Source: Neurospora intermedia (taxonomy: Eukaryota; Ascomycota; Sordariomycetes; Sordariales; Sordariaceae). From it: a stretch of DNA of 64,000 nt. A program made the position numbers and the translations under genes. Positions 31,200 through 46,622 of the stretch are shown here, in pieces; position 1 is the stretch's first letter; each line of letters opens with the position of its first letter. The stretch lies in assembly GCA_037102815.1 (NCBI GenBank), contig BTPP01000005.1, forward strand, positions 1,364,001 through 1,428,000. The letters are read 5' to 3'. The notes beneath the pieces are model-generated. The model was given only the letters and a program-made list of their open reading frames with translations. It was not told the DNA's origin and searched no databases.

Positions 31200-34100
31200 A
31201 TCCATCGAGGCCGACCCACGCAGTGCATGGCCTAGGAAAGGTCGATCGAGGTTGAAAGAAGCAGGGAAGGTACAGAGGGTTCATGTCAGAAGACCAGACT
31301 CCACAATCGACATATGTCGGGTCGCGAGCAGCCTGGAAGGGGGAAAAAAGAAGGGGGGTGTGCATCTCGAAAGTCTCCCAAAGGACGGGGTGCGTGTGGG
31401 TGCGGGAGAGTGGGCGCGGGGGGCCTTGACTGGGGATGCTGATGCAATGCAGAGAGTTACGGAGAAGGTACCATCTCTCCAGCCTGCTCCCACATCTCGC
31501 ACGTCTGGAGACATCCCCGTACCATTTGCCCACATTACGCTAAAAAATCTTCTGCACACTCCCCCAGAGAGCCGAAGAGACCGGGGATCGGGCACCGTTG
31601 GCTGTTACATGACCGTAACGTGAAAAATATGCAATGCTGGTTCAGGTTCTCGGCCCTTCCGTTTGAGAAGTGGAAAGAGAGACGGACGGCCCGACTGCTG
31701 TTTCCTTGAACCCAAGACTTCCCTTCGGCTCTGTTTGGGGGGAAAGGCAGGCTCCAGAGCATCGCAGTCGCCATTTCTCCTTGACTAGGTGAACTCTGGC
31801 CCGGAGTGTTGTGGTCCAGATCCTCAACCAGCGGCAAACCTCACTTGAAAAGTTCACCTCAGATCGTGAATTCAGGTACGTAGGTACCTCTACAATTTCG
31901 ATGCTGCACTTACATGGCTCCTCTTTCCCGATTGAGGCCAAAGCGCAAGTGCCACCAAATGGAGTACGCCACCAACAAATCGCAAGCGCGGTTCAAAACG
32001 ATTGGTGCAGTTGCCACATTTTGTTCCGGGCGTGAAACCCTGCTGCACAACACAAGGCATCCGGTGAGATGGCTCGGCAGATTACTGCAGAATAAAACCG
32101 TGATGGTCATCTGGTTTGAAAAGGAGATGGCGACGCCTCATGTATCTGATGATTTCTCTCGGCGGTGGGAGGAAGCGAAGGGGATTTTGGGCTCGGTTCA
32201 GTGCAGTGCCATGAAGCAATGCGAGAAGGACTACTCACCCTCAAAATCAGACGCCCGTCGGACGCCCGTTGAGAATACCTACTCAGCGTATGCAAATTAC
32301 AGAAGTTACAAAGGTGAAGGAAATTTAGTGCCGTCATTGATGCCGAAGAGGTACAATCCCTGGCCGTCGGCATGTCCAGGTAAGGAACGCCCTGGCGCCG
32401 GCCTGGAATTTTTCGTCCGCCAACGTTTTTCCAGAGCCTTTTGCAGTTTTCGGATGACGTCGACAATCCTCGAGTCCATTAGCGGGCTCTAAAGTCTTGG
32501 CGGTACGTACTGTAACCAAAAGGGAGCGGGAATGTGCCGAGATGCGGCTCCTCTCATCCCAACGAAGGCCAAGACCCGTCAACCTACCGCGGCGCTAAAA
32601 CGTCTTGGGGGCACAGCTCCAACGTGCCAACCCAAAAGAAACTTCATCCCGTGAAATGATCGCCACAAACTCGTGAAGTATCACCAGTGTTCGTTTTGCG
32701 GTCTCCCAGGAAGCAGAACCCCAGAAGCACCGATGAAGATTACGAGAAACGGCTGCAAGGGACTACACCTACACTTTCCATCTGTTTGCAGGGCTTCGAC
32801 ATGGTCAAAAGGGGACCAGTGACGTTGAATCGTAAACCCTCGGCACAACATTCCGAAAACGATGAACACGATCCTGCTGAATCTCATCCAATTTCCGGTC
32901 GCATTGGGCCCTAGCCACCTGCGCTTACAAGATCCTGGATGGGGCTCTCTCTGCCAGACACATCCACCAGAAAACCTAGTGTATTCCACTGAGAGGTTTT
33001 TGAAGTTTCTGTTCGCTGAATGTTACAGAAACGGACATCATCAAATTCCTCTTACCATGGTAAATTCCACCTGCATGCAAGACGAACGGCTGCGTCAATT
33101 ACCATGGACACTGTTCCCCTTGCACTGGAACGTGCGTTAGCGCGGAACTTCACTATGCACTCCTCTGCCCAACTCAACCACCACTTTCTCAATTTTGATG
33201 CGCAAAATTGGTATCAACCCTATGAGCTTCGTGGGCTTCAGATAGTCTGTCCAATTTGTTGCGTTGAGTGTCGTTGTCTCGTTATTTTTCTGTGTTGTTC
33301 TACCGACCCCTGCTACATGGGCCGTGCTAGCAAGAGAGCCAGTACGTATTGAAACTGTACAGTTCGGCCAAATTAAAGCCCTGCTACCCATCTCACTCGG
33401 TTCATGGAGCCTGGACAAGAGATTACCGAGGATACATACACCGTATCCAGAGGATTGGATTCGGCCTCAGCTTGGTTCACACTGTCAGACGTCGGTGTCA
33501 GGGCCACCAGGATGAAGCCCGACGAGAACAACCACCAAGTTGACAAATACAGTTGCTACTGCAATGATGACATTGATGATGGTTGAGGCTACTACACTAC
33601 GATTCTGCAGAACGCGACTGTAATACCTTCAACATGCTATGGTCTGGTGCTTTTGTCATGCGGGAGACCGACACTGGATTTCCATCAACAAACTCCTGAG
33701 GATCCAACGACGCCATGTGCCGTGGCACTCAAGACACTCGCTTCGAGTTACTATTGACCCGATGCTGTGTTCTGTTGCCAGACTGTGTAATTGTCAAGAG
33801 AATCCGACACGGTCTTGTGTCCTCCAGTCTGGTCCTGCGTAATACGCAGTACAACGTACGGTTTTGACACACGACGGTCAGTTATTGTGGAATGGTGGAT
33901 CGCAAATCCAAACCGTTTCCAAACGACGACCATGTCCGCGGCCAAACTAATAGAAAAAAAGGGCCGTCTTCCTCCATCAACAACGCAAAGCAGTAATGTA
34001 ATGGCTCCATCTCATCATAGAAGGCCCGCCGCCAAAACACCGTCCATGTCATGGTATCCTGCCCGCGCTGCAGACGTGGTCTTTGGGCAGACTCGCCGTT

Positions 34101-37100
34101 GTAATGCATCTGAAGAACATCTTCCCACGGAACATTTGGGCTTTTCACATTGCCTCTGAACGTGAGAAGCCAGCAAGCGACTACAACTTGCTTGGCAAAA
34201 CGTAGGTAGCTTTACCGAGCGTGGGCGGTGGTGCACTCGCAGGACCGGTCAGCGCCGTTGCCGGGCAATTGTAAAGATGGTGGCATGACGGTGATCTCAC
34301 TGTCGGTCAAACCGCCGGGTCGCTATTCCCGCGTAGGTACTGCGTAGAGTGCCAGATTGCCAGGGGCAGAATCACCCCAAGATCAGCTGGCCAAGGAAAA
34401 AGTGGAAACACCCGGACTCCGAACCAATCATGAAGATCATATTCGTCAGGGGACCGGAACTTTGCTGCCGTTCTCGCGGCTGTTTCAAAGCGGCTGACAA
34501 AACACCTCGAAACCGCATTCAAAAAGGCAAAAACAGACGCCCAATTCGACATATCCTGTCGCTTCGTCTTGGTCAACCGCCGTGCACTTACTTGAAACTC
34601 TGCTTTCTCGACAAAACCTTTTTTTTTTTTGCCGCGAAATCTCTTCCTCCTGCGCGTCTCCTGTTCATTTTTTGCAAACACCATGGCCTGAGCTGCGCTT
34701 CATTGGTGGAGACCGAGGCTCCATCGCTTGGAGACCCTTATCGGCCCGTCTTCAGTGCCAACACTCCCCAAATCAAGAACACCGAATGGATTCCGTGAGC
34801 ATTGTGGACTTGCAGTGCAAGGTCGCAACCTCAAAACATCCACCACGTCGTCGTCGAAAAAAACGCAAAAACGGAGTTCTGTACCAGGGGGTCCAATTTC
34901 GCCACGCTGATGCCGTGTTTTTTTCTGAACTGTGCTGACGCCGTTCCGCCGTCCGCCTGACCAAACCAAATTTTCTCTTACCCCGGATGGGAGGATCCAA
35001 TCGAATCTTGTCGTACCTCCGCCGGCTCGGGGAATTGTTGTGCCTCGGTGATCGGGTAACAGGGCCGCTAACCGCGCTGCGCTGCTGTGTGTGTCGTGTG
35101 ATGTACCGTTGCGTCGTCGCACCCCCTTTCTTTTCGTTGGGTTGTGGGGGATCGTCTGTCTCTGCTCTGGTCCCAGGGGGTAGCTCGAGATACGGAGTCG
35201 GCAGCAATATGGGGATGCGATGGGGAGTGGTGAGATTCTCGGACCTGGAGTACTGGAGATGCGTTGGAGCCGGAGACGGGGTGTTCGAGAAGCCAAAGGG
35301 CCATCGGGTCGCTGCGGGATGTTGGGGAAGCTGGACGCGGAGAGAATCTGAGTGTATCGTGGTCACCTCCCGAATCGGGCGCGGTTGGTTCGTGCGTTTT
35401 TCGAGATTCCTTCCATGTTGCGACTGCGACTTTTGCGATTTGAACAGGCTCAACGAGCATTACTTCGCCAGGTGTCACTTCTTCACGCGAAATAGGGCAT
35501 TGCAATCACTTATACTGCTCAGTGTTCCAGCTCGACAATGTCATGGCCCGAGGAACTATGAGCAGCTGTTACCGAGTCGGCTGTAGGATAAACAGCTGCC
35601 CGGCCTCTAATTGGCTGGGTATTTTGGATAAATAGATGCATTTAACCGGAACGTGGTCTCGTGAGCATTTTCAGAGGCCCAGAGCGAAGAAAAGGGAGGC
35701 AATTTCCTTGCGAAACACAACGTAAGGCTCTCTGTTGTGGACTCCAACGTCATTTGCACACATTTCGTCAGTCAATCATTTTCCTGCTTGCGATCACAAT
35801 CCCTCTTCTTTACATCATCTTGAACTCTCACAGCATTCACTTCAACCAACTTTCTGGTTTTGGTACCCCGCGAGCTCACCCGCAACCTTGGAAATGGCCA
35901 CGATGTACCGCTGCATGTGTCCACTCGGGGGCCTTTGCGCGGGGAAAAGGGGACGAAAACGAGGGGAGAGAGTGGGAGAAAGTGGGTTCCTTTGCGCCGT
36001 TTTTCACACCAGTCGGCACGCGGCGCTGTGAACAAGGTAGGAAAAGATGGGGGATTTTTCAGAGGGGCGCCCCCTTGCCCGCCCGCCAGTCCAGTGCGTC
36101 CATCCCCAGGCTCTCCACGATTTGGCCGCACGCACGCACGCACGCGTAATGAGGGTCACACACAAAAAAGGCGGGAGCGGGTGTGCCATTTTCCTGGCTG
36201 CACTGCAAAATTGCGGAGCACTTGCGCCTCACCTCACACCCGGCCCGACTGGACAGACCCGCACGGCCACATCGACAGCGTCATGTCGAGCGTCAATTGG
36301 GGCTTGCGCCCTCAAGACCGGGCCTCGTCAAAAAACAAGAAATGATCTGCCACGTGTGGCCGCCAGTTCATGTATGGTGTGCTGTGCGTCGTTGCAGTCT
36401 GTGCTGCAACACACCGCAAGCTGGGCTCCGGAGCTTGCCCACTTGTGCAGCCCATCCCCGCGGAGTCCCCAGAATCCAAGAATCAAGACAGGACCCTTCC
36501 CACTTGCTTGGTTCTGATGATGAAACGGTTGCCAAAACCAGGATTTCAACGGCGCCGACTGGTTCTCAGGGTCCGGTGATTGTCCGGAGCAAATCACCGG
36601 CATGACTATCAACACAGCCTGAAGCTGCGAAATGCTTTTCGTGCAATTTTCATTTTTTTTTTTTTTTTCCCTCTTTTTTCATCATTGCTAACAGAAAACA
36701 TAGGCAAAACATTGCTGCTGCTGCTGCTGCACAACAGCTTCAAAAACCGCACAGCCCCGGCACCGGGTTTCATTAAAAAAAATGGGTCAATTTGACGACA
36801 CTGCGACTTCGCACACCCGATATCGGAGACACATGTCCATTGCTATGGTTCGATGCTGCGCTACGACCCCATGGGGAAACGTGGAATTGGTGCTTGAAAA
36901 AGCTGAAGGATTTGGATCTCAAGTGACTTCAATCCTGTCGTTTTCGTCCTCGTTGCGTGGTTGACAACTTGGAAAGTTTGGGATCGGCAGTGGCTTCAGG
37001 GCGCACTGGGAGATCCGTTATCCGGCTGCCAAGGCAACCAACCACAGCGTGTCGGACTCCAAATTCAGCCCAGTGGAGCACCTGGCCTCAAGGTCCTGAG

Positions 37101-39830
37101 CTCTTTTCACGTTCAATGAACTTTGTGAAAAGTTGTTGAAGAGACATGCAAAAGAGTGACCACATTCAGAAATTAGGTTTCTGCCCCGTGTTGTGGACAT
37201 ACGGGGAAGTACTTCATAGGGCCACTTTTCCAGAAACCCCCCCTTCGAAGCCACTTCAGGTGTCGGGTCCGGAACACGCCCCAGATCTGGGGGCAGAGAT
37301 CCCCGGATTCCCAGATCTGACCCCACGAAAAGAGGGCCGGATGGAGACGATACACACGAGCAAACACCACCTGACGTCTTTTTTCCTCTACCTTGCCTTG
37401 CTTTTACCTTCCTCCGTTACGTTCTTTTCCTCTCCGTCCCGCGGTTTACGCTCATTTCAGCCCCACGGAGAGGGAAGGAGCATGGATGCAGGACACGGGA
37501 AAGTGTCTCAACCAGGACAGCTCAAAGCTGAGTTCGATCAAGTGATTGTTCCCAATCGGATCCGCTGCATCATATTGCCCCTCCTTACTTGGGCGTTTCC
37601 ATGGTGAAGGTGGAATGCTCCAGTTTTACCCGGTTCGCCTTGACTCTGCCACGTCCACGCCGCTTTTCCTGCAGGAGATGATGCTTGTCTGTCTTTCAGT
37701 TTTGGAAGCTTTCGTGTGAAGAGACCAGAGCACAAGATCAAGAGGCGTGATAGGCTCAAGGTGTGGTGGTTTCCACTAGCAACCCCATTGCCCAAGATCG
37801 GATCGGACCGTCGACGACGTCTGCATGTTTTGATCTTTGTCGATCCGGATTTTCACGTGGCGTCATGACCCCTGGGTAAAGCTATGTATGGACTGTTACA
37901 CGAGAACGGTCCCAACATCCCCTAATGTCACATCTGACACCAGATGTGAGTCCATCAACTTTTGCACACATGGTTGAGAATTGTTGCTGGGTGGATACCA
38001 CGTCAATCACAGGCTGAGCCCACAAGCCTGAGATGAAGCCAGCCCTCATCCTTATATTTAGAGCTTAGGGCCATTGCTGTCTCGAACCCACGTGTACCGC
38101 CGCTGTACACTACAAGAGTAGCCAGGGTACTTTAGGGCAGGACGGTATGGTATATAAATCATAAATTAAGGATGACTGTGCGTTTGGAACGGGTGGGAGG
38201 ATGGCGCTGAAGGTGCCTTTTAAATACTTCAATCTTCGTGTCTGTTCAAGTGCTTTGTCTATTTCCTTTGGTGATGCCCGGCAGATCGAGATATGATCAA
38301 GTAGCATATTCAACAGTCTCCTGATAAAGAACAAACCGCCATGGGTCGGTCATGTTGGTCATTCTCTCCGGGACCACTGTGTTAGGCTTTAAGGTTATTG
38401 TTGGAGAATTGTTATTCTCTCGGCTAACATGATCCTTGAATGTGTTGAAACTCCGGGGAACAAGTCAAGCAGCCTCTTCGCTAAGCTAAACCTGACCACG
38501 TCGATGATGCTCCGTCGAATTTCTTACGACTATGTCCACCTGGGAAATAACTGGACACACTGTTCAGCTTTCTCTATGTGAAGTGGTGAGTACTGACAGA
38601 GCTGGCGATGAAGGCAATGGAGTCATAGTGAATTCTCAACTTGAACTTGAGCCTTGAACTTGGACCTGAACTTGAGGTGAGTGAGTAGGCCAGATTACAG
38701 ACCTGACTGAATTGACTTGAACTTACACAAGTGATGGAATTTCCCGGAAGCTTTGTTATCACAGCTTGGTCAGGTATGGATACAATGTGTGATGATTGTA
38801 CTACTGATGAATAACTTGACTTGTCAACAAGAAGTTGAAGAATGAATGTAATTACAAAAGGGAACAAACGCTCGATGGAGAGGACTGAAGTTTTTACCCT
38901 AAACCTAGAAACAAACGAAGGTACCGAAACCAAGCCCAGAAAACAAATCATCCCAACCCTATCCGTAGAGTGAAGCCACCCACAGAAGTTACCTCGTGCA
39001 TGAGGCCCATAACGGCACGGCTGATGCTAGCCGTCGAACCTGCTGCTAGATTGGTACCTCGGCAGCTCGGGGATGACATGTTGACGAGTTGACGTTGTCA
39101 CAATGAGGGACCGACAACAATGGGAAGAGGAAAGAGGTTCATGTGTCATCAGTATGCCTCTGAACCGGAAAGTTACTCACTTGGTACTTGGTAGCATAAC
39201 TATGACTGAATCAGAATTACCCAATACCTCCAGATAACTTCAACAATAACTCTGGAGATCAATGATCTACAAGTGGACAAACGTTGACCACCACGTTCAT
39301 AAAAAAAATACAGATAAAGTTTATTCAAATTTTAGGTCAGCTTAGTATTTCAAGTTGTAATGACATGTGACAATAAAACATGAATCGACAGCAAGACGAT
39401 CCAAGAACGGCGAACTAGCTTCAAGTTATTATATGATGCTTTTCACGATGGGAAAATATTTTGAGTATGGTTCAGCACAGAGGTGATCTTTTGAAGTTGT
39501 CTAACCCTTGCAGATACATATTTGATGGTGTCATCTGCTTATACATGATAAATATTCAGCTGAGGTTCTTCAAGATAATTCTAGTCTACTAAACATACTC
39601 TAGACAACCAGAATCGAGCAAACAATATCAAAATGCCGAACAACCACTTACGTGTTGTTAAAAAAAAGTCCAACATATTGCTTAGGTAGCTCTGTATTTT
39701 ATTTACGGCCTTGTAGCCAGGTGGTTTGCCCGAGTCTATACGGTTTTTTATTGAAGAATCAAACTTTCATTCCATGCACAAGCACACGTACCTGCGAACT
39801 CGCCTACATATAATTAAGAGGCTGGAGAAG

Positions 39831-39835
39831 AAAAA

Positions 39836-39900
<65 letters not shown>
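39831..39900. repeat. Poly-A tract, 70 nt with one G
   Basis: Seventy adenines interrupted by a single G at 39855. It lies at the right end of the AT-richer interval 38.1-39.8 kb. A poly-A this long can be the tail of a retroposed sequence or a simple slippage tract. No reverse-transcriptase or short-element body is recognisable to its left, so I leave it as simple repeat. Confidence 0.9.
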
Positions 39901-39901
<1 letters not shown>

Positions 39902-41182
39902 ACACACTATCACCCACTTAATTGTTTTTCTGAAGGACAGCTCAAAAAACAGATATCAAAGGTACTAACAAAAGACTCGACAGGGTTACATACTCATAAT
40001 GTGCTTCGGGTGTATCCACAAGTGAAGTTCAGACGAAGCATGCTAGAAATCCGAAATGTTTTACGCTCAGACTCATCATCCCACCCCTCTTTGTGTCAGG
40101 CACATTTTGAGGAGCGAAGTTCGCCACTGCTTTGGATCAGCTGGGGAGGGGGTGTGTGCAGGTGGTTGGCTGCCACCTTGGGATGTAGATCATGTTCTTC
40201 CATGACGTTCCTGGAACAGACGGGATGGAGCTGGATGGAGGTAGATCGTGTTGTCATCAAAGTTCCGTTTCCATATTTGAGCTTGACTAGGTAGTATACA
40301 GATGTACATATGTCGGATGCCCGTAGGCACACAAATTATGTTTATGCATGATAAACGCAACGCGCTTGGGAATTTTTTCGGTCTGTGAAGCACATACATA
40401 TAAATTGCCTTTGGGATTGTCAAGATGCGAGTACTGAATACACGGACAGGAGTTTCGGTCACACTACATATCACATATTTGTCATCTCCGCGAACCGCAT
40501 GTTTCGCTAGCGCATCAACGCATAGGTCCCTTCTTCGAGCGAACAGTTCAATCAAAGGCCCCAGCTTGCCTAGCGGCCAAGGTTTCAGGCAAAACTGGGG
40601 CAAGCCCACCGGACGCGACTGGCACGCGATTCCCGTTCCCGCGTACACAAAACACACGCGTTAAGACACAGCAATAGATGGCAGACAGCATTTTCACTCG
40701 AGACAAGAGGATCAAACAGTTTAGAATCACCCTCCAGAAAACCCAGAGAGCGTTTTGAGTCAATTAAGCGCTCAAAAAAGTTGCAAAAGTAGTAACACCC
40801 CTATTGTGAATGACCCCCTTGATGTGATGTACAGAGCATGTGATAAAAAAGAGACCCCTCCTTTGCGCGTGATGAAACCCGAAAAATGACAATCGTGAGA
40901 TGGAACGCTGCAACCAAGTGAAGTGTGGTGCAAAAGAGGACCGAACATCAACCGCCCTCCTTTTCCCCCATCCTGGATGTCGTGTTGTTGCCAGTTGTTT
41001 AATGTGGTGGTGGTGGCGGTAGTGACATCATCGCCATCATCATGATAAAAGACGACGACTTTGGTGGTATATAAACATCATGATGATTGTGTGGTGATGG
41101 GAGAAGACGTGATTGTGATTTGCGTCGTCGTTATGGTGAAGAAAAAAGAAAAAAGACACGCTGGCTAATGACGGCGAGACAT

Positions 41183-44238
<3,056 letters not shown>

Positions 44239-45252
44239 GCGACTCTTCGACATGGAGTAGTTTGCTTTGGGTTTTCGGGGTAGTCTAGTCAGATTCTGGG
44301 GTTATATCACGGGGCGGTCATGACAACTTTTCTCGCGTCACACTTCGCACTACATTTGGGAATGCGCGTCTGAGTTGATGGATTTTCATTCACGGCACAA
44401 CACATGGGGGGTAATCCGGCGTTCTTGATTGCGATGATACTACATTTTCTCTCTCTTCATCTTAGTACTTGATGGCTTGTACATTACAACGCGGGCACAG
44501 CGGCTGGCGAGCACCGGAACAAAAGGACGGATGGCTTTGCACGGCAGCGCTGATGGCGGATTTGGTCTAATAAAGGGCCTGGTTCATGATCACACGATAC
44601 CCTGTCGACAGACATTGCACGTTTATCTTTTTTTCTTCCTGACAACCATCTTCACCACCGTATGCCTGCCTGCTTTGATGATAGATGAGAATGGAGTTCT
44701 GGAGCAAGCGCAAATCATGGAAGTTTAGCTACCTAGCGATTAAGGACTACCATCAACATCACCATGAATGCCAGTAGTCGTAGAAGTGACAATCGCGTTC
44801 AAGTTGCATTCACGTTCACGCGACGTGACTTTGACATAAACATCACTGTGACCCGCATGTTGAGACGCGTCCGTTCGCACTTGGTTGTGACAGGGTTCGC
44901 CCTTCGTCGGTCCACCGAGCCGCGCGTGGAAATGCTCCACCCGATGGGTTTTGTGGAGATGATGGTTCATCCAGGTCTTGATCCATGACAGACCTGACAG
45001 CCAGCTGTGAGTTATGATGGCTTCAGCAACACTAGGTCATGTTCATGATGCACTCGGTCGAAATGGTCGATGACGCGTAAATGGATGATCTTGTCTTTGG
45101 GAATACCTTCACCTCAAGTACCACTACCGCTTAAGTATTACAGCTTCACAACTGCACAGCCTGCCCCATCATACCTGCCTGTCTTGTAATCCCACGCCTC
45201 CCTCCGACTCCTCCCAGCTTCACTCAACCACCTTTCTTCCTCCTTCACCCCC
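44239..45252. other. Intergenic between convergent hH3 and kappa-GST genes
   Basis: About 1 kb holding the two 3' ends. No gene-like frame, repeat or RNA gene was seen. A pyrimidine-rich stretch at 45,180-45,250 lies just beyond the GST stop codon. Confidence 0.6.
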
Positions 45253-46120
45253 TCACAAAACCGACTTCCACCCTCCATTCCCACTCACCCCCTTATCCAG
45301 CCCCAAAAACTGCACCACCTGTCCCAAATGATCAACCCCCCAAAACCCCTCCGTCTCCCCTTTCGTATTGGTGCACGTAAACCACGGTAACCCAAACGCC
45401 CCCTCCGCAAACGCCTTATCCGTGTTCTCCACCAATCTCTGCTTGACTTCCGCAGTCTGTGCTGCTCCCAACACCTTATCCGCCGCTTCTTCTCCGCCGA
45501 GGCAAGAGGCAAGGACGGAGCGCAATTGGGCGGGTTCGTAGATGGGCTGGCCGAGGGCCCAGTAGGACTTGTAGAGGGCGTCGAGGGCGGCGATGACGGC
45601 GGATTGGGACTGAGATGAAGAAGAAGAAGAAGCTTCGATGCCGGCTAGGACCCGCTGGACGGGGAGCGTGTTGGGTGGGAAGTTGGGCGGCATGTCGGTG
45701 ACGATGGGGACGGAGAAGGCGTGGGCCCAGCGGAGGCGTTCGACGTTGATCCATTTGTCTTTGTTTTTGATCTTGATGGGTGGGGTGTTGGAGCACTGCA
45801 GCGGCGGGTGGGTGAGTTAGTTTGGTGTGTTTGTTTAGTGATGATGATGAATGGAGAGAGCGGGATGGATGAGATAGGTAGACGGACCTTGTTCATCAAG
45901 CCACCGAGAAAGATGGGCACGTATTTGATGTCGACATTTTTAAAGATTGGGTCGTTCTAACGAGTGGGGGATATGACATGAGCGATTCGTTGCTTGCCTG
46001 GTTCTACTTGGATTGCTGAATCTGTAGGTCGGTCGTACATACCCGCAAAATGTGATACGCCTCGTATGCGAACGGGCTAACAGTATCGAGGTAGAGCGTG
46101 ATCTTGGGCTTGGGAACCAT
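45253..46120 (-). CDS. Kappa-class glutathione S-transferase / DsbA-fold isomerase-like protein
   Basis: Model: complement(45253..45795, 45888..45956, 46043..46120), 229 residues, close to the roughly 226 of mitochondrial/peroxisomal GST kappa. The first exon gives ITLYLDTVSPFAYEAYHILR, the family's opening strand with its SPFAY (S-x-Y/F-type) active-site region. The second gives VPIFLGGLMNK. The third carries the helical insert, NTDKAFAEGAFGLPWF with the cis-Pro loop (GLPWF), and GFWGVDHLGQVVQFLGL. It probably conjugates glutathione or isomerises a thiol-dependent substrate; bacterial relatives are 2-hydroxychromene-2-carboxylate isomerases. The substrate is not predictable. Introns are 86 and 92 bp. 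The second has an unusual donor, GTCCGT, but a good AACTAAC branch site and CAG acceptor, and the join keeps the frame. A run of six Ser lies within the third exon. Confidence 0.9.
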
Positions 46121-46622
46121 TGTGTCTGTCAGCTTAGTGCGGGACCGAGAAGTAGGAATACTAGATAGTTTGGTCTGAGATGAGAACAACTAGCACCGGA
46201 GCAGTTTGATGACAAACAGCTTCCTTGGAGGTATTTATATGGTGACACCAAAAGAATGCCCCGCGACGAGCCCAGCCCGGGCTTTGGAAAACAATGACAG
46301 ACAAGAGCCGAGGTGGTGAGAGTTAATCCCGATTGCAACCCCTCATTCAATAGCTCGCCTTGTGTGGGGAAACAACAAACCAGGAAACTAAGATCCCCAT
46401 GGGGTGCGCAGATCTCATCAACGATGCCGGTCTTCCATCACTGCACGAATCTCAATGACTTTAAAGTGACCCGTGTTCAAGACTCTCAAATTACTCGTGA
46501 TGATTTGTTTTATTCATGGTCTAGCGGAGCTAAGTATGATGCCCTCTCTCTTTTCGTCCAACAAAATCGGATCATCATCCGACTGGCAAAAAAGCAGACT
46601 GTATCCTTATTCAACATCGCAG
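46121..46622. other. Short intergenic region between PRP3 and kappa-GST
   Basis: 500 bp containing the GST promoter and leader and the PRP3 3' end, both genes reading leftward. Nothing further is recognisable. Confidence 0.6.

Larger units (their letters stand above)
30808..41182. other. 10.4-kb gene-poor stretch between glt-1 and hH4-1
   Basis: No gene could be supported. Around 34.7-35.6 kb, GC-rich DNA is open in three overlapping frames on both strands. The longest minus frame there has no ATG start, and none resembles a protein I know. From about 38.1 to 39.8 kb the DNA is more AT-rich. Simple sequence: GGATGGT units near 30958-30981, CGCA repeat at 36129-36145, six CTG at about 36714-36730, GAACTTGA-like imperfect repeats at about 38635-38680, poly-A at 39831-39900. 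Palindromes: CCCCAGATCTGGGG at 37279-37292, and CACATCTG/CAGATGTG at 37929-37948. The left end is the glt-1 promoter; the last few hundred bases are the 3' region of the H4 gene. Confidence 0.55.

Noticed and set aside
34700-35586. Overlapping frames of about 200-225 codons on both strands
   Set aside because: GC-rich DNA is open in several frames at once. The longest minus frame starts without ATG and none resembles a known protein, so no frame is preferred.
37146-37607. 153-codon plus-strand frame
   Set aside because: No domain, signal or conservation is recognisable, and it overlaps another frame on the minus strand.
38080-38105. TCTCGAACCCACG resembling an inverted tRNA T-loop
   Set aside because: The expected T-stem does not pair and no A-box lies at the right distance on the minus strand. 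The similar TCTCGAACCCCGG near 16937 fails for the same reason.
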